From the NCBI GenBank assembly GCA_016210115.1, contig JACQUW010000322.1, forward strand, positions 1 through 46,942: DNA of 46,942 bases, written 5' to 3'. Below the pieces are notes generated by a model. The model saw nothing but the letters and a program-made list of their open reading frames with translations, searched no databases and was not told where the DNA came from. Position numbers and translations under genes: made by a program. This document shows positions 23,011 to 30,827 of this stretch, piece by piece; positions within the stretch are counted from its first letter, which is position 1; every line of letters starts with the position of its first letter. The DNA is from Deltaproteobacteria bacterium. GTDB taxonomy: Bacteria; Desulfobacterota; Binatia; UBA9968.

Positions 23011-24033
23011 TTAGCTTTGCGGTGCGCGGGGTTTTGCCTGCTCCATGGCGATCCTGTTGATGTGACTTAGGGCCTGCGCTCCGGATGCTCCTTCGATGGC
23101 TTTGACCGCGATATCCTGAACCTGGCGCTTGGCGTCTTCCACCTGAGTCTGCAGTTTTCCGATCTCCGCCGACTGCAGCGCGATCGTGTCCTGCAGCGCT
23201 TTGATCTGCAGTTCGGCGAGCCGCTTTTCCGACTCGCTCTCCTTTTTGAGCAAAGTTCTCTCCTGCTCGAATCTCTGCTCCGCCGACTTGACCGCGTTCG
23301 CAACGGCCGCGTCCGTTTCTTTTTTCAGCCGCGCCGAGAATTCATCGACTTCTTTGCGAAGCCGAGTCCACTCCTCCTCCTTTTCCTTCAGGGCGGTCTC
23401 GCGCTGCTTCCAGCTCTTCTCGAGATCTTCCTGCTTCTCTTTATTCTTCTTTTCGAGCAGGCGCATGTCTTCGTCATATTTGTCCTGAGCCTTTTTGCGT
23501 TCCAATGCCTTCTTGTACTCGTAGTCTTCGATTTCGCGCTGCCGCTGCTTCTTAAGACTTTCCTCGTATTCCTTCTGTTCTCGCGCCCGCTGCTGTTCTT
23601 CGGCCGACCAAACCTGCCGCTGAGCCGACATCTCCTCTTCCAGCTTCTGCTTTTGCGACTGGTAATCCTGGACCAGATGATCGATGGCAGTGGCCGCGAT
23701 ATCGATCTTGTGCAGTCGCTCCAGTTCCTTGGTCTGCAGGCCAACCGCTTCGCGGATGGAGTTCAACCGTTCCACCTCGGCCACAAGTTTTCCTGAAATT
23801 TCGGCGAGAGACTTGGAAATCTCCAGCCCGAGATTCGAGAGTTTCTGCACGACGCCTTCGACTGAGATCCCCTCCACCGCCTGCTCAATCTCCGCCCGGC
23901 GCAGTCTGGCAAGCTCCTCGGTCTTAGCATCGCTGGTCTCTTTTCGCTCCGCGACCTCATCCACAACTTTGCGAAACTCCGTCTCCACTTCCGGCTTTGA
24001 TCGCCGAATCCGGCTTGCCGTTGCTTTGGCCAT
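23011..24033 (-). CDS. Long coiled-coil protein, function unknown
   Basis: 340 residues from the ATG at 24033 (GGAGG 8 nt upstream). A GTG at 24048 would lie on the ribosome binding site. The first 110 residues are mixed helix (basic start MAKATASRIRRSKPE, then EGISVEGVVQKLSNLGLEIS). Residues about 115-310 form one continuous charged coiled coil rich in E, K, Q and R (EEQQRAREQKEYEESLKKQR, QDKYDEDMRLLEKKNKEKQE). There is no signal peptide or membrane helix. Such proteins act as structural scaffolds or resemble gas-vesicle/phage-shock or myosin-like proteins. No specific family is recognised. Confidence 0.7.
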   Translation of the reverse strand: MAKATASRIRRSKPEVETEFRKVVDEVAERKETSDAKTEELARLRRAEIEQAVEGISVEGVVQKLSNLGLEISKSLAEISGKLVAEVERLNSIREAVGLQTKELERLHKIDIAATAIDHLVQDYQSQKQKLEEEMSAQRQVWSAEEQQRAREQKEYEESLKKQRQREIEDYEYKKALERKKAQDKYDEDMRLLEKKNKEKQEDLEKSWKQRETALKEKEEEWTRLRKEVDEFSARLKKETDAAVANAVKSAEQRFEQERTLLKKESESEKRLAELQIKALQDTIALQSAEIGKLQTQVEDAKRQVQDIAVKAIEGASGAQALSHINRIAMEQAKPRAPQS

Positions 24034-24395
24034 TGTTCCATCCTCCACGGAATTGAGCTGATAAACAGGCGAAACCTACCCTTTACAGGCAAGAGTTTCA
24101 AGCGATTAAGCGCCCGCTTTTGGGTCGAGAGGCGCATGTTCCGTTTTTTTGTCCCGCCGATCCTAAGGAAGCTGCGGGAACTTTGGCGATCCTAACATCA
24201 TAGTCTGGCAGGAAGGCTGCACAAACCACCACCCTCACCTTTTTCCTCTCCCTCCTGAGGAGGGCGAGGAGATGAAAAGGGAGCGGCTCTGATCTATCCC
24301 GAGTGCAAAAAAAGGCTTTCTTCAAGAAAGCTACAGAACACACTGCCGCCGCCCAAAAGGAGGGTCCGAGCGGTCGCCGAATCACCATCTTTCCC
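24034..24395. other. Spacer with one repeat, no gene
   Basis: The 362-bp stretch between the amidohydrolase stop and the coiled-coil start holds repeat copy D (24229-24275) and no supported gene. Short frames here overlap the repeat and lack ribosome binding sites. Confidence 0.5.
24229..24275. repeat. CT-rich intergenic palindromic repeat, copy D
   Basis: ACCCTCACCTTTTTCCTCTC, then CCTCCTGAGGAGGGCGAGGA, is the fourth locus of this family. The CCCTCCTGAGGAGGG core is a near-perfect palindrome just beyond the 3' end of the amidohydrolase gene. Confidence 0.6.
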
Positions 24396-26162
24396 TTACT
24401 TCGCGCCGATGGCTGCGGCGCCGGCGGGTTTTTTCGCTGTGTAGATTTCGTTTCCGCCGACGATGGTCCGCTCGATGGGAATTGTGCGAATGTCAGCAGG
24501 GCGGGCCTCCATAATGTCTTTTCCAAGAACCACCATATCGGCGACTTTGCCCACCTCCAACGAGCCTCTCGTCTTTTCATCGAAGGTCAAATAAGCCGAC
24601 TCATAAGTGTGCATTCGAATCGCCTGCTTCAGACTCACCGCTTCGCCGGGTCCGCGAATCTTGCCGTCCCATCCTGTGCGGGTCACCGCCGCCCAAATCG
24701 CCACGAGCGGCCCGTACGGCGCGCCGTCTGAGCCGTAAGACACGCGTATCCCGTGATTCAGCAGCGTCTTGGATGGGTTCTGACTCGCTTCTCGATCCGG
24801 GTCCAGCGCCTCTTCCGCGTACGCGCCAAGTCCAACGGTAAAGCCCGGCTGGCTTGCCACAAGAATTCCGAGGCGGCCCATCTTCTTGAGCGTTTCCTCC
24901 GGAGGCAGGACTGACACATGATGCAGGTGGTGGCGGTGGTCCGCGCGCGGCTTTTCTTTCAAAATCTTTTCCAGCTGATTGACGACCATGACGGCCGCGC
25001 CGTCGCCCATCGTGTGCACGCCGATCTGCCAACCCATCTCGTGGGCCGTTTTGGCGACTCGATAGAAGGCGTCATCAGGAATTCGTTGCGCGCCGTAAAA
25101 ATTCGGCCTCCCCTTGTAGGGTTTAACGGACCAGAAAACCGGCGCGCTCATTCCTCCATCGATGCTCATTTTGATGCCGCCGATTTTTAGCCTTTCGTTG
25201 CCAAAGCCCGTGCGAAACCCAAGGCCGATGATTTCGTTGATGGAATTTTTTACTCCCAGCTCGACATCGTCATACGCATCGTGACCCGGTCGCACACGAA
25301 CCATAACCGTGGCCCTGGGAAGTGCCTCTCCCCAGCGATTGTAGAGTTCCTGGACCAGTCTCAAGTCTTGTGGGACGAGGCCGGCGATATTGACGCTGGT
25401 GATTCCCAAGCCTGCAAGCTTCTGCAGATGCTGGCGGTAGCGCGCCAATTTCTCCTCGTCGGTTTCCTTTTTCCGATCGGAGGGAATCACGCGCGTGATC
25501 ATGCGCCGGGCCGCCTCCAGCACTCTCCCGTTGGGGGCGCCGTCCTCGCTTCTAAAGATCCAGCCTCCGGGGGGATCCGGCGTCTCTCTTGTAATCCCGG
25601 CCTTTTCAAGCGCCATCGAATTCACTATTAAGGTGTGGGGTCCCCTGGCCAAAGCGACCGGATGATCCGGCACAACCTTGTCCACGTCCCAACGAGTAGG
25701 AACTCGTTGATTGGGCCAGTCTTCACGGGCGAGGGTGCCGCGAATCCACTGCCCCTTCGGCGTATTGGCCGCGCGCTTTTTCAACGCGGCAAGAAGCTTA
25801 TCGAGCGTGTCAGCCTCCCTCAACCACTCCGAAGCCGCCGGGACCAGGCCTCCCTTCCACGCTTGAACGCCCTCCCCGAGATGAATGTGATTGTCATAAA
25901 AGCCCGGCAGCACGGTCTTACCTTGAAGATCGACCTGCCGGGTTCTCAGGCCCGCCAGCCGGCGGATCTCTCGGCTCGGACCGACCGCGACAATCTTGCC
26001 GTCCTTTACGGCAATGGCCTGTACAATGGTAAATCCTTCGTTGGCCGTGACAATCTTGCCGTTATGATAAACGACGTCGGGCGCGACATTCTGAGCAGGC
26101 ACCGAAACCGCCAACATCAGGAAAAACGTAAATCCGAGCAGAAAAAGAACTTGCCTCCGCAT
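24396..26162 (-). CDS. Amidohydrolase family 3 (YtcJ-like) metal-dependent hydrolase, exported
   Basis: 588 residues from the ATG at 26162, which has AAGGAG 7 nt upstream. An upstream ATG at 26189 adds only MSLRTRRVI and lies over that ribosome site. A signal peptide covers residues 1-23 (VLFLLGFTFFLMLAVS-VPAQ). The N-terminal composite beta domain (YHNGKIVTANEG, VKDGKIVAVG) leads to PGFYDNHIHLGEG with metal ligands H92 and H94. Later come MGWQIGVHTMGDGA, LHHVSVLPPE and SYGSDGAPYG (catalytic Asp). The C-terminal QAIRMHTYESAYLTFDEKTRGSLEVGKVADMVVLGKD is characteristic of PF07969. These enzymes hydrolyse N-acyl or amide bonds of unknown compounds. Its export is notable, as many relatives are cytoplasmic. 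Confidence 0.88.
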   Translation of the reverse strand: MRRQVLFLLGFTFFLMLAVSVPAQNVAPDVVYHNGKIVTANEGFTIVQAIAVKDGKIVAVGPSREIRRLAGLRTRQVDLQGKTVLPGFYDNHIHLGEGVQAWKGGLVPAASEWLREADTLDKLLAALKKRAANTPKGQWIRGTLAREDWPNQRVPTRWDVDKVVPDHPVALARGPHTLIVNSMALEKAGITRETPDPPGGWIFRSEDGAPNGRVLEAARRMITRVIPSDRKKETDEEKLARYRQHLQKLAGLGITSVNIAGLVPQDLRLVQELYNRWGEALPRATVMVRVRPGHDAYDDVELGVKNSINEIIGLGFRTGFGNERLKIGGIKMSIDGGMSAPVFWSVKPYKGRPNFYGAQRIPDDAFYRVAKTAHEMGWQIGVHTMGDGAAVMVVNQLEKILKEKPRADHRHHLHHVSVLPPEETLKKMGRLGILVASQPGFTVGLGAYAEEALDPDREASQNPSKTLLNHGIRVSYGSDGAPYGPLVAIWAAVTRTGWDGKIRGPGEAVSLKQAIRMHTYESAYLTFDEKTRGSLEVGKVADMVVLGKDIMEARPADIRTIPIERTIVGGNEIYTAKKPAGAAAIGAK

Positions 26163-26345
26163 AATGACTCTCCTTGTCCTTAGACTCATCCGGCCCCGGT
26201 GCTCAAATCGCTAATTTTGTATATCATGGCAGAAGAGATGTCTATCTCCGCCAACCGGGTTCCAACACTCTCGGATTTAAGTTCGCATCCCAATAGCCGA
26301 TCATGAGGAACGAGGAAACTTCACGAGGCAAAAGAAGCTGACCCA

Positions 26346-27005
26346 ATGTTTGTTGAGATGTGGATGACCCGCGACCCCTTCACGCTCGCGCCTGACGCAA
26401 GCATTTCTCTGGCCGCCCTGGAAATCAGCCGGCGAAAGATCAGACACTTGCTGATCGCCGAGCGCGCGCCAAACGGTCAAAAGTTGGCCGGCATCGTTTC
26501 GAAATACGACATCGCAAGAGCCTTTCCCGCAAACCTCAATCCGTTCTCCGTCGAAGTGTTCGAAGACACGGTGCCCCACCCGGTTTCAACCATTATGACG
26601 CGAAACCTTAAGACCACGACTCCGGTGACCCCGATCGAAGAAGCCGCCGGAGTTCTCCGGGCCCATAAAATAGGCGCGCTGCCGGTGCTGCGGGGAGGTG
26701 CCGTGGTGGGAATCATCACCGACTCGGACATCCTCAAAGCGCTCGCCGTCATGACCGGTGGCAGCTCCGGAGGAGTCCGGATCACCCTGGAAGCGGATCT
26801 GGACGCGCAATTGATCGCAACCATAACCGAGCTTGCCCGAAGGCATCGGATGAAGCTGCAAAACGTGCTCTCGTTCTATTACAGCGCTCCTCAGTCGAAA
26901 AGCCATCGCGGCTTGATTGTTTTCCGGTTCTCCGGAAACAACGCCGACGCCTTGATTGGACAGATTGGGCGACTCGGCTGGCAGATCGTGAGCGTCGCCC
27001 GATGA
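26346..27005 (+). CDS. Two-CBS-domain protein
   Basis: 219 residues. Two CBS domains: the first about residues 1-60 (MWMTRDPFTLAPDASISLAA, RHLLIAE, LAGIVSKYDIARA), the second about 75-135 (TIMTRNLKTTTPVTPIEEAA, GALPVLRGGAVVGIITDSDI). The C-terminal about 75 residues (ITLEADLDAQLIATITELAR ... IVSVAR) form an ACT-like alpha/beta unit. CBS pairs bind adenosyl ligands (AMP, ATP, SAM) and gate enzymes or channels. This stand-alone form may regulate a partner in trans. The ribosome binding site is weak (AAAAGAAG). It is convergent with the biosynthetic operon, with 20 nt between stops. Confidence 0.87.
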   Translation: MFVEMWMTRDPFTLAPDASISLAALEISRRKIRHLLIAERAPNGQKLAGIVSKYDIARAFPANLNPFSVEVFEDTVPHPVSTIMTRNLKTTTPVTPIEEAAGVLRAHKIGALPVLRGGAVVGIITDSDILKALAVMTGGSSGGVRITLEADLDAQLIATITELARRHRMKLQNVLSFYYSAPQSKSHRGLIVFRFSGNNADALIGQIGRLGWQIVSVAR

Positions 27006-27025
27006 AAATGAACTTCCTGAGGTCC

Positions 27026-28246
27026 TCAAAAAGTATAACTCATTCCCAGCATGACTGAGTAGGCAAGAAAGCTTCGAAATTCTGTCTTCCTGCCGCCTTC
27101 GAAGACGTTGCTGATCATGAAGAGCTGAATGTGATCGCTCAGTTCATATCCGAAGATCCCGAGAAAAGCATTAGACGGATCATTGAGATTTCGAACCCAA
27201 CGCACAGTCACGTTAAAGATGTCCTGTATCCGTGATTGCAGGTACTGCAGCATTAGATAGTCCTTTCGGATAAATCCTTCTCGGGCGAGAGAATGTCGCG
27301 CTGCCGTTCCTCCGGAGCCCGGCGTAAAGCACAGCAAAATCGGCTCGCGGTCGCAGCCATCCTGCTTTCTAAAATACTCCAGGCCCAGAGTCGGACCCAA
27401 TTCCAGCGTGTATGTCCCCCCGACAAGAACCCTGGGGTTCTTTCCCGCTTCTGAAACCTGCCCCTCCGTGTATAGCAAGGCCGCATCGGAGAGTGTCCAA
27501 CCGCCGTAAAATCCGATCCGGGTTTGCCCGCGCTCCTGGTGCGAGGGTATCAAACTGAAATACTTCCCCGCCCCTACGTAGTCCAATTTGAGCGCGTAAG
27601 TCCGCTTGAAAGTCTCCGGCAAGTCGATTCTTCCCTTGCCTGTGTTCACGATGAAAGAGGCTGTCCACTCGGGACCTGGCACCCACACCACCCGCCCGTA
27701 GTCCAAACCAGGCACTTCCAATTGCGGGTTGTTTCGCCCATTCACCGGATTGAACGGATTAGACACAGAAAGGAGGTAGGAAGGCCCCCATTGCAAATTT
27801 TCACGCCCGTAGGAAATAAACAGCGGGTCCATGACACGATAACGGACAAGCCACTCCTGCACAAAAATCTCTGCATCCCCTTCCGTTCTCTTCCGAATTC
27901 CCCGATTCCATTTTTGCCAGCGGCCTTCCAATCGCGGCTTCAATGCCAGCTCCAGCCGGCGGTACTTCAGATTGAAGTCCGGCCGAAAATCCAGCTCGGT
28001 TTGGTAGTCCACGATTTCCAGAGCATTGTTCGGATTCAAAGGGGAGTCGAGGGGCTTCTGCACGAGTCCAAAACCGACTATATTGATCCTTGAGTAGAAT
28101 CCGCTCCTGATCTCTTCCATCAGAGCGCTCGACGAGTCGCTCTTGCTCTCTGCGGCCTCAGTCGCCTCTGTCCCGGCATCGGCTGGCGTGAAATAGCCTA
28201 AGATCACAACTCCCAGCACACAAAAAAATCCCTGTATGCCCGTCAT
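27026..28246 (-). CDS. Outer-membrane beta-barrel protein, last gene of the PKS/NRPS operon
   Basis: 406 residues. Residues 1-25 are a signal peptide (FFCVLGVVILGYFTPADA). The rest is amphipathic beta sequence with aromatic girdles (YQTELDFRPDFNLKYRRLEL, IGFYGGWTLSDAALLYTEGQ, LMLQYLQSRIQDIFNVTVRW). The last strand ends ...VMLGMSYTF; a C-terminal Phe is the classic signal for Bam-mediated barrel insertion. The start overlaps the LolA-like stop as ATGA, so the two are made together. No named family is certain; it resembles unclassified barrels found next to LolA-like proteins. In context it is the likely outer-membrane acceptor or exit point for the cluster's product. Confidence 0.72.
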   Translation of the reverse strand: MTGIQGFFCVLGVVILGYFTPADAGTEATEAAESKSDSSSALMEEIRSGFYSRINIVGFGLVQKPLDSPLNPNNALEIVDYQTELDFRPDFNLKYRRLELALKPRLEGRWQKWNRGIRKRTEGDAEIFVQEWLVRYRVMDPLFISYGRENLQWGPSYLLSVSNPFNPVNGRNNPQLEVPGLDYGRVVWVPGPEWTASFIVNTGKGRIDLPETFKRTYALKLDYVGAGKYFSLIPSHQERGQTRIGFYGGWTLSDAALLYTEGQVSEAGKNPRVLVGGTYTLELGPTLGLEYFRKQDGCDREPILLCFTPGSGGTAARHSLAREGFIRKDYLMLQYLQSRIQDIFNVTVRWVRNLNDPSNAFLGIFGYELSDHIQLFMISNVFEGGRKTEFRSFLAYSVMLGMSYTF

Positions 28247-28983
28247 TTTCTCAATAGACTCAGGTTAAATATGTAATCCGGAAGTTTCTGAAAACCTTTG
28301 TTCTTCATTGCAAGCGTTGTCACGGCCGTGCTGACCACCTCGTCAAGAATGATCATCCTGGATATGAACGGCCGAACCTCCCCATTGACCTTCGTACGAC
28401 TGTCGTAACGCATGGTCGCCTTTTTTAGCTTTTTTCCTGAGACGGTGAAGTACTCCGCTTTGACCCCGACGATTCGGCTCTTCGATATCCAATAGGTGAT
28501 CCGGTCGTAGGTGGCTCTTTTGTCCTTGGATTTTAGATCAAAAACGAAACAGTCCTCACCCTCGATCTTGTCTTCTCCGAGCAACGTCGCGTCATAATCC
28601 TCGGCATAATTGGTCGCGGCGATATCGCCATAGGCCGCATTGCCCAAAAGCCTCTGGCGCTGCGAAATCGGCACGGGTTTGCTGAGATCAGGCGTGTGAA
28701 ACCACATGTTTCCATTGATCATGAGAATCTTGTTCCCTCTGTATTTGGGAGGATTCAAGTTTTCGGCCAGAATATCGAAGCCGCGTGCCTTTACGTCGTA
28801 GATCTGTGTTTCGACTCCCCGATGGCTCTCGGAGACGACGGTGACTTCCCAGGTGATTCCCTCCAGATTTCCGCGTGATTGATCGGCTTTGCGCAGAATA
28901 TCCTTTGACGCGTTGGCCGGAAGCGGAGCGGCATTTAGCAGCAAGGCCGTGAGAAATAAGAATAGCTTGCCTCGCGCGCTCAT
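28243..28983 (-). CDS. LolA-like outer-membrane lipoprotein-sorting protein (PF17131 type)
   Basis: 246 residues from the ATG at 28983, which overlaps the MbtH stop as ATGA; longer upstream starts lie within the MbtH gene. A signal peptide covers residues 1-25 ([19 protein letters not shown]). The mature protein begins [14 protein letters not shown] and shows the LolA/LolB-like half-barrel pattern: [40 protein letters not shown], and [20 protein letters not shown] followed by [20 protein letters not shown]. This group carries lipids or lipid-modified molecules across the periplasm and is often encoded with FtsX-like permeases or RND exporters. Placed between a lipopeptide-type synthetase and a barrel, it most likely ferries the product (inference). 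Confidence 0.85.
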   Translation of the reverse strand: MSARGKLFLFLTALLLNAAPLPANASKDILRKADQSRGNLEGITWEVTVVSESHRGVETQIYDVKARGFDILAENLNPPKYRGNKILMINGNMWFHTPDLSKPVPISQRQRLLGNAAYGDIAATNYAEDYDATLLGEDKIEGEDCFVFDLKSKDKRATYDRITYWISKSRIVGVKAEYFTVSGKKLKKATMRYDSRTKVNGEVRPFISRMIILDEVVSTAVTTLAMKNKGFQKLPDYIFNLSLLRK

Positions 28984-29207
28984 CGTGCCTTGCCCGCGGG
29001 CTGCTCCATTTTTTCCCTTAAGCTGAGAGGCCTCATGTCCGTCCACACTTCATTGATGTGGGCCAGGCACTCCTCCTTGGAGCCGGAGTTCCCCGCATCC
29101 TCCCAACCGGCGGGATTTTCCTGATCGGCAGGCCAAATCGAGTATTGCCCTTCCTGATTCATAACGACCTTGTATAGCGCCCTGTCTTCTTTTTCGTTTC
29201 TATCCAT
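28980..29207 (-). CDS. MbtH-family NRPS accessory protein
   Basis: 75 residues. [20 protein letters not shown], then [28 protein letters not shown] and SLR, matches the MbtH signature (N..GQYS.WP......GW...G..G....CL..I...W.DMRP.S). MbtH proteins bind adenylation domains and help them fold and work. The partner here is the single A domain of the upstream NRPS. AGGGAG lies 8 nt before the ATG and overlaps the end of the glycosyltransferase gene. The stop overlaps the LolA-like start. Confidence 0.95.
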   Translation of the reverse strand: MDRNEKEDRALYKVVMNQEGQYSIWPADQENPAGWEDAGNSGSKEECLAHINEVWTDMRPLSLREKMEQPAGKAR

Positions 29208-29222
29208 CTCACGGACTCCCTT

Positions 29223-30791
29223 TCATTGCCTTTTCGGGTCTGCCGATATGGTTGGCCTGGCCGATCCCAATTGATTTTGTGCCGGCTCGGGCCTTCCCAC
29301 CGAGCTTTGTAAGAATTCCCAAAGGCTCAGCAGCGCAACGCTCGTGAAGCCCATAGTCGTCAGGATAAAGAGGGGGCCGATGAGATACTTGCCCCGCTGA
29401 ATCAAAAGAAAGATCCCATACGCATAGTAGACAGCTATAAGGGCTTCAAACAGGCTGAGCCAAGGGAAGGGAACGCGGTAGCGCTTATCGACCCAGGTAT
29501 CTGAAGATCTCTCGATTCGGAATTTCGGCGTTCTCGCAAAGGGCTTGTGTACGTTCAAAACGGCCTCCAAGATTGCCATCGTGCTATTTAGAGTGATTCC
29601 CGTGACAAGAACCAACAGGGAGGGAAAGTAGACGAGCCGCCGCTTCCAATTATCATAGAGCTGGGTCTGGGCGTAAAGATAACAACAGAAAGGACCAAAA
29701 GATGAGATTGACACGACAATAGCGATACCAAGGAAGTGATCCCGTGTGGAGTGAAACTTTTCGAATAGAGGCAGGGGCGGGGCGGTCAGCGTCAGGACGA
29801 GGATGAACGGAAATAGCATGTAGGTCCCAAGGTGCAAGACCGCCTGATATTTCGTCAAGAGCGGTACCTCCGCCTTTAAAACTCGCGGTATAAGCTTCTT
29901 AGCCGTCTGGAATGAACCCATCGCCCATCGATAGTGCTGGGCTTTAATGGCGCACATCTGGACGGGAAGCTCGGCCGGGCAGACGACCTGCGGCAAAAAC
30001 TTTATCCGCCACCCGCGGAGCTGGGCTCGATAGCTCAAATCTATGTCCTCGGTCAAAGTATCCGCCTGCCACCCGCCGGCATCGTCAATAGCTTTCCTCC
30101 GCCAGATCCCGGCGGTGCCGTTGAAGTGGAGGAAAAAACCCGACCAGCATCGCGCCGTTTGCTCCACCCAGAAATGCCCATCTATCGCGTAGGTCTGGCT
30201 TCGCGTGAGAAGAGAATAGTCCTGGTTGATGTACCCCCAGCGGGTTTGTACGACAGCAATGGCGGGATCCACAAAGAAAGGGAGGGTCCTGCGGAGGAAG
30301 TCCGGAGGCGGCGTGAAGTCAGCGTCAAAGATCGCGATGAATTCCCCTTTGGCGACCTCCAGCCCCTGCTTCAAAGCCCCGGCCTTGTATCCGGTGCGTT
30401 GCCGGCGATGGCGAAGGGTAATGTCGAAGCCTTCTTGCCGATATTGTTCCGTAAGCTGCGCGGCGATCGCCGTCGTTTCATCCGTAGAATCGTCCAGGAG
30501 CTGAATCTCAAGCCTATCCTTCGGATAGTCCAAGCGGACCACCGCTTCGATCAGCCGTTGGATGACGTAGCGCTCGTTGTAGGTCGGGAGTTGGATGGTG
30601 ACCTGTGGAAGCTCTCGATCGGTCACGGCCCAAGCCATCCAGACCGCTTCATCATGCTTGAGCATTCGCTCCCTTGCGCGGCGTTGCATCAGGATCATGG
30701 CGTAGTAATTGATGCCGTAAAGGAATAGACCGAAAGAAGAAATGAGATAAGCGATCATCAAAAGAGTGTTCAGGAGGTCGTTGAATGTCAT
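29223..30791 (-). CDS. Membrane glycosyltransferase family 2 (cellulose synthase-like)
   Basis: 522 residues. An N-terminal membrane helix (about 8-32) is followed by a GT-A catalytic domain with the processive-type motif set: LLDDSTDET (D100, D101), FDADF (D156xD158), LTEDIDLSYRA (D249) and Q285-H-Y-R-W289 (QxxRW). Four or more C-terminal membrane helices follow (around 318-345, 355-378, 388-412, 446-492). The layout matches CESA/glucosylceramide-synthase-like enzymes that transfer UDP-activated sugars to lipids or growing glycans at the inner membrane. No PilZ domain or export partner is present, so transfer of one or a few sugars to the cluster's lipid product is more likely than polymer synthesis (inference). 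Confidence 0.88.
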   Translation of the reverse strand: MTFNDLLNTLLMIAYLISSFGLFLYGINYYAMILMQRRARERMLKHDEAVWMAWAVTDRELPQVTIQLPTYNERYVIQRLIEAVVRLDYPKDRLEIQLLDDSTDETTAIAAQLTEQYRQEGFDITLRHRRQRTGYKAGALKQGLEVAKGEFIAIFDADFTPPPDFLRRTLPFFVDPAIAVVQTRWGYINQDYSLLTRSQTYAIDGHFWVEQTARCWSGFFLHFNGTAGIWRRKAIDDAGGWQADTLTEDIDLSYRAQLRGWRIKFLPQVVCPAELPVQMCAIKAQHYRWAMGSFQTAKKLIPRVLKAEVPLLTKYQAVLHLGTYMLFPFILVLTLTAPPLPLFEKFHSTRDHFLGIAIVVSISSFGPFCCYLYAQTQLYDNWKRRLVYFPSLLVLVTGITLNSTMAILEAVLNVHKPFARTPKFRIERSSDTWVDKRYRVPFPWLSLFEALIAVYYAYGIFLLIQRGKYLIGPLFILTTMGFTSVALLSLWEFLQSSVGRPEPAQNQLGSARPTISADPKRQ

Positions 30792-30827
30792 TGGCCGCGG
30801 TCACCGATCCTGGAATATTCACGACGA

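Noticed and set aside
29934-30728. Plus-strand open frame of 264 codons
   Set aside because: Antisense to the glycosyltransferase catalytic domain with all its motifs intact; no independent support.
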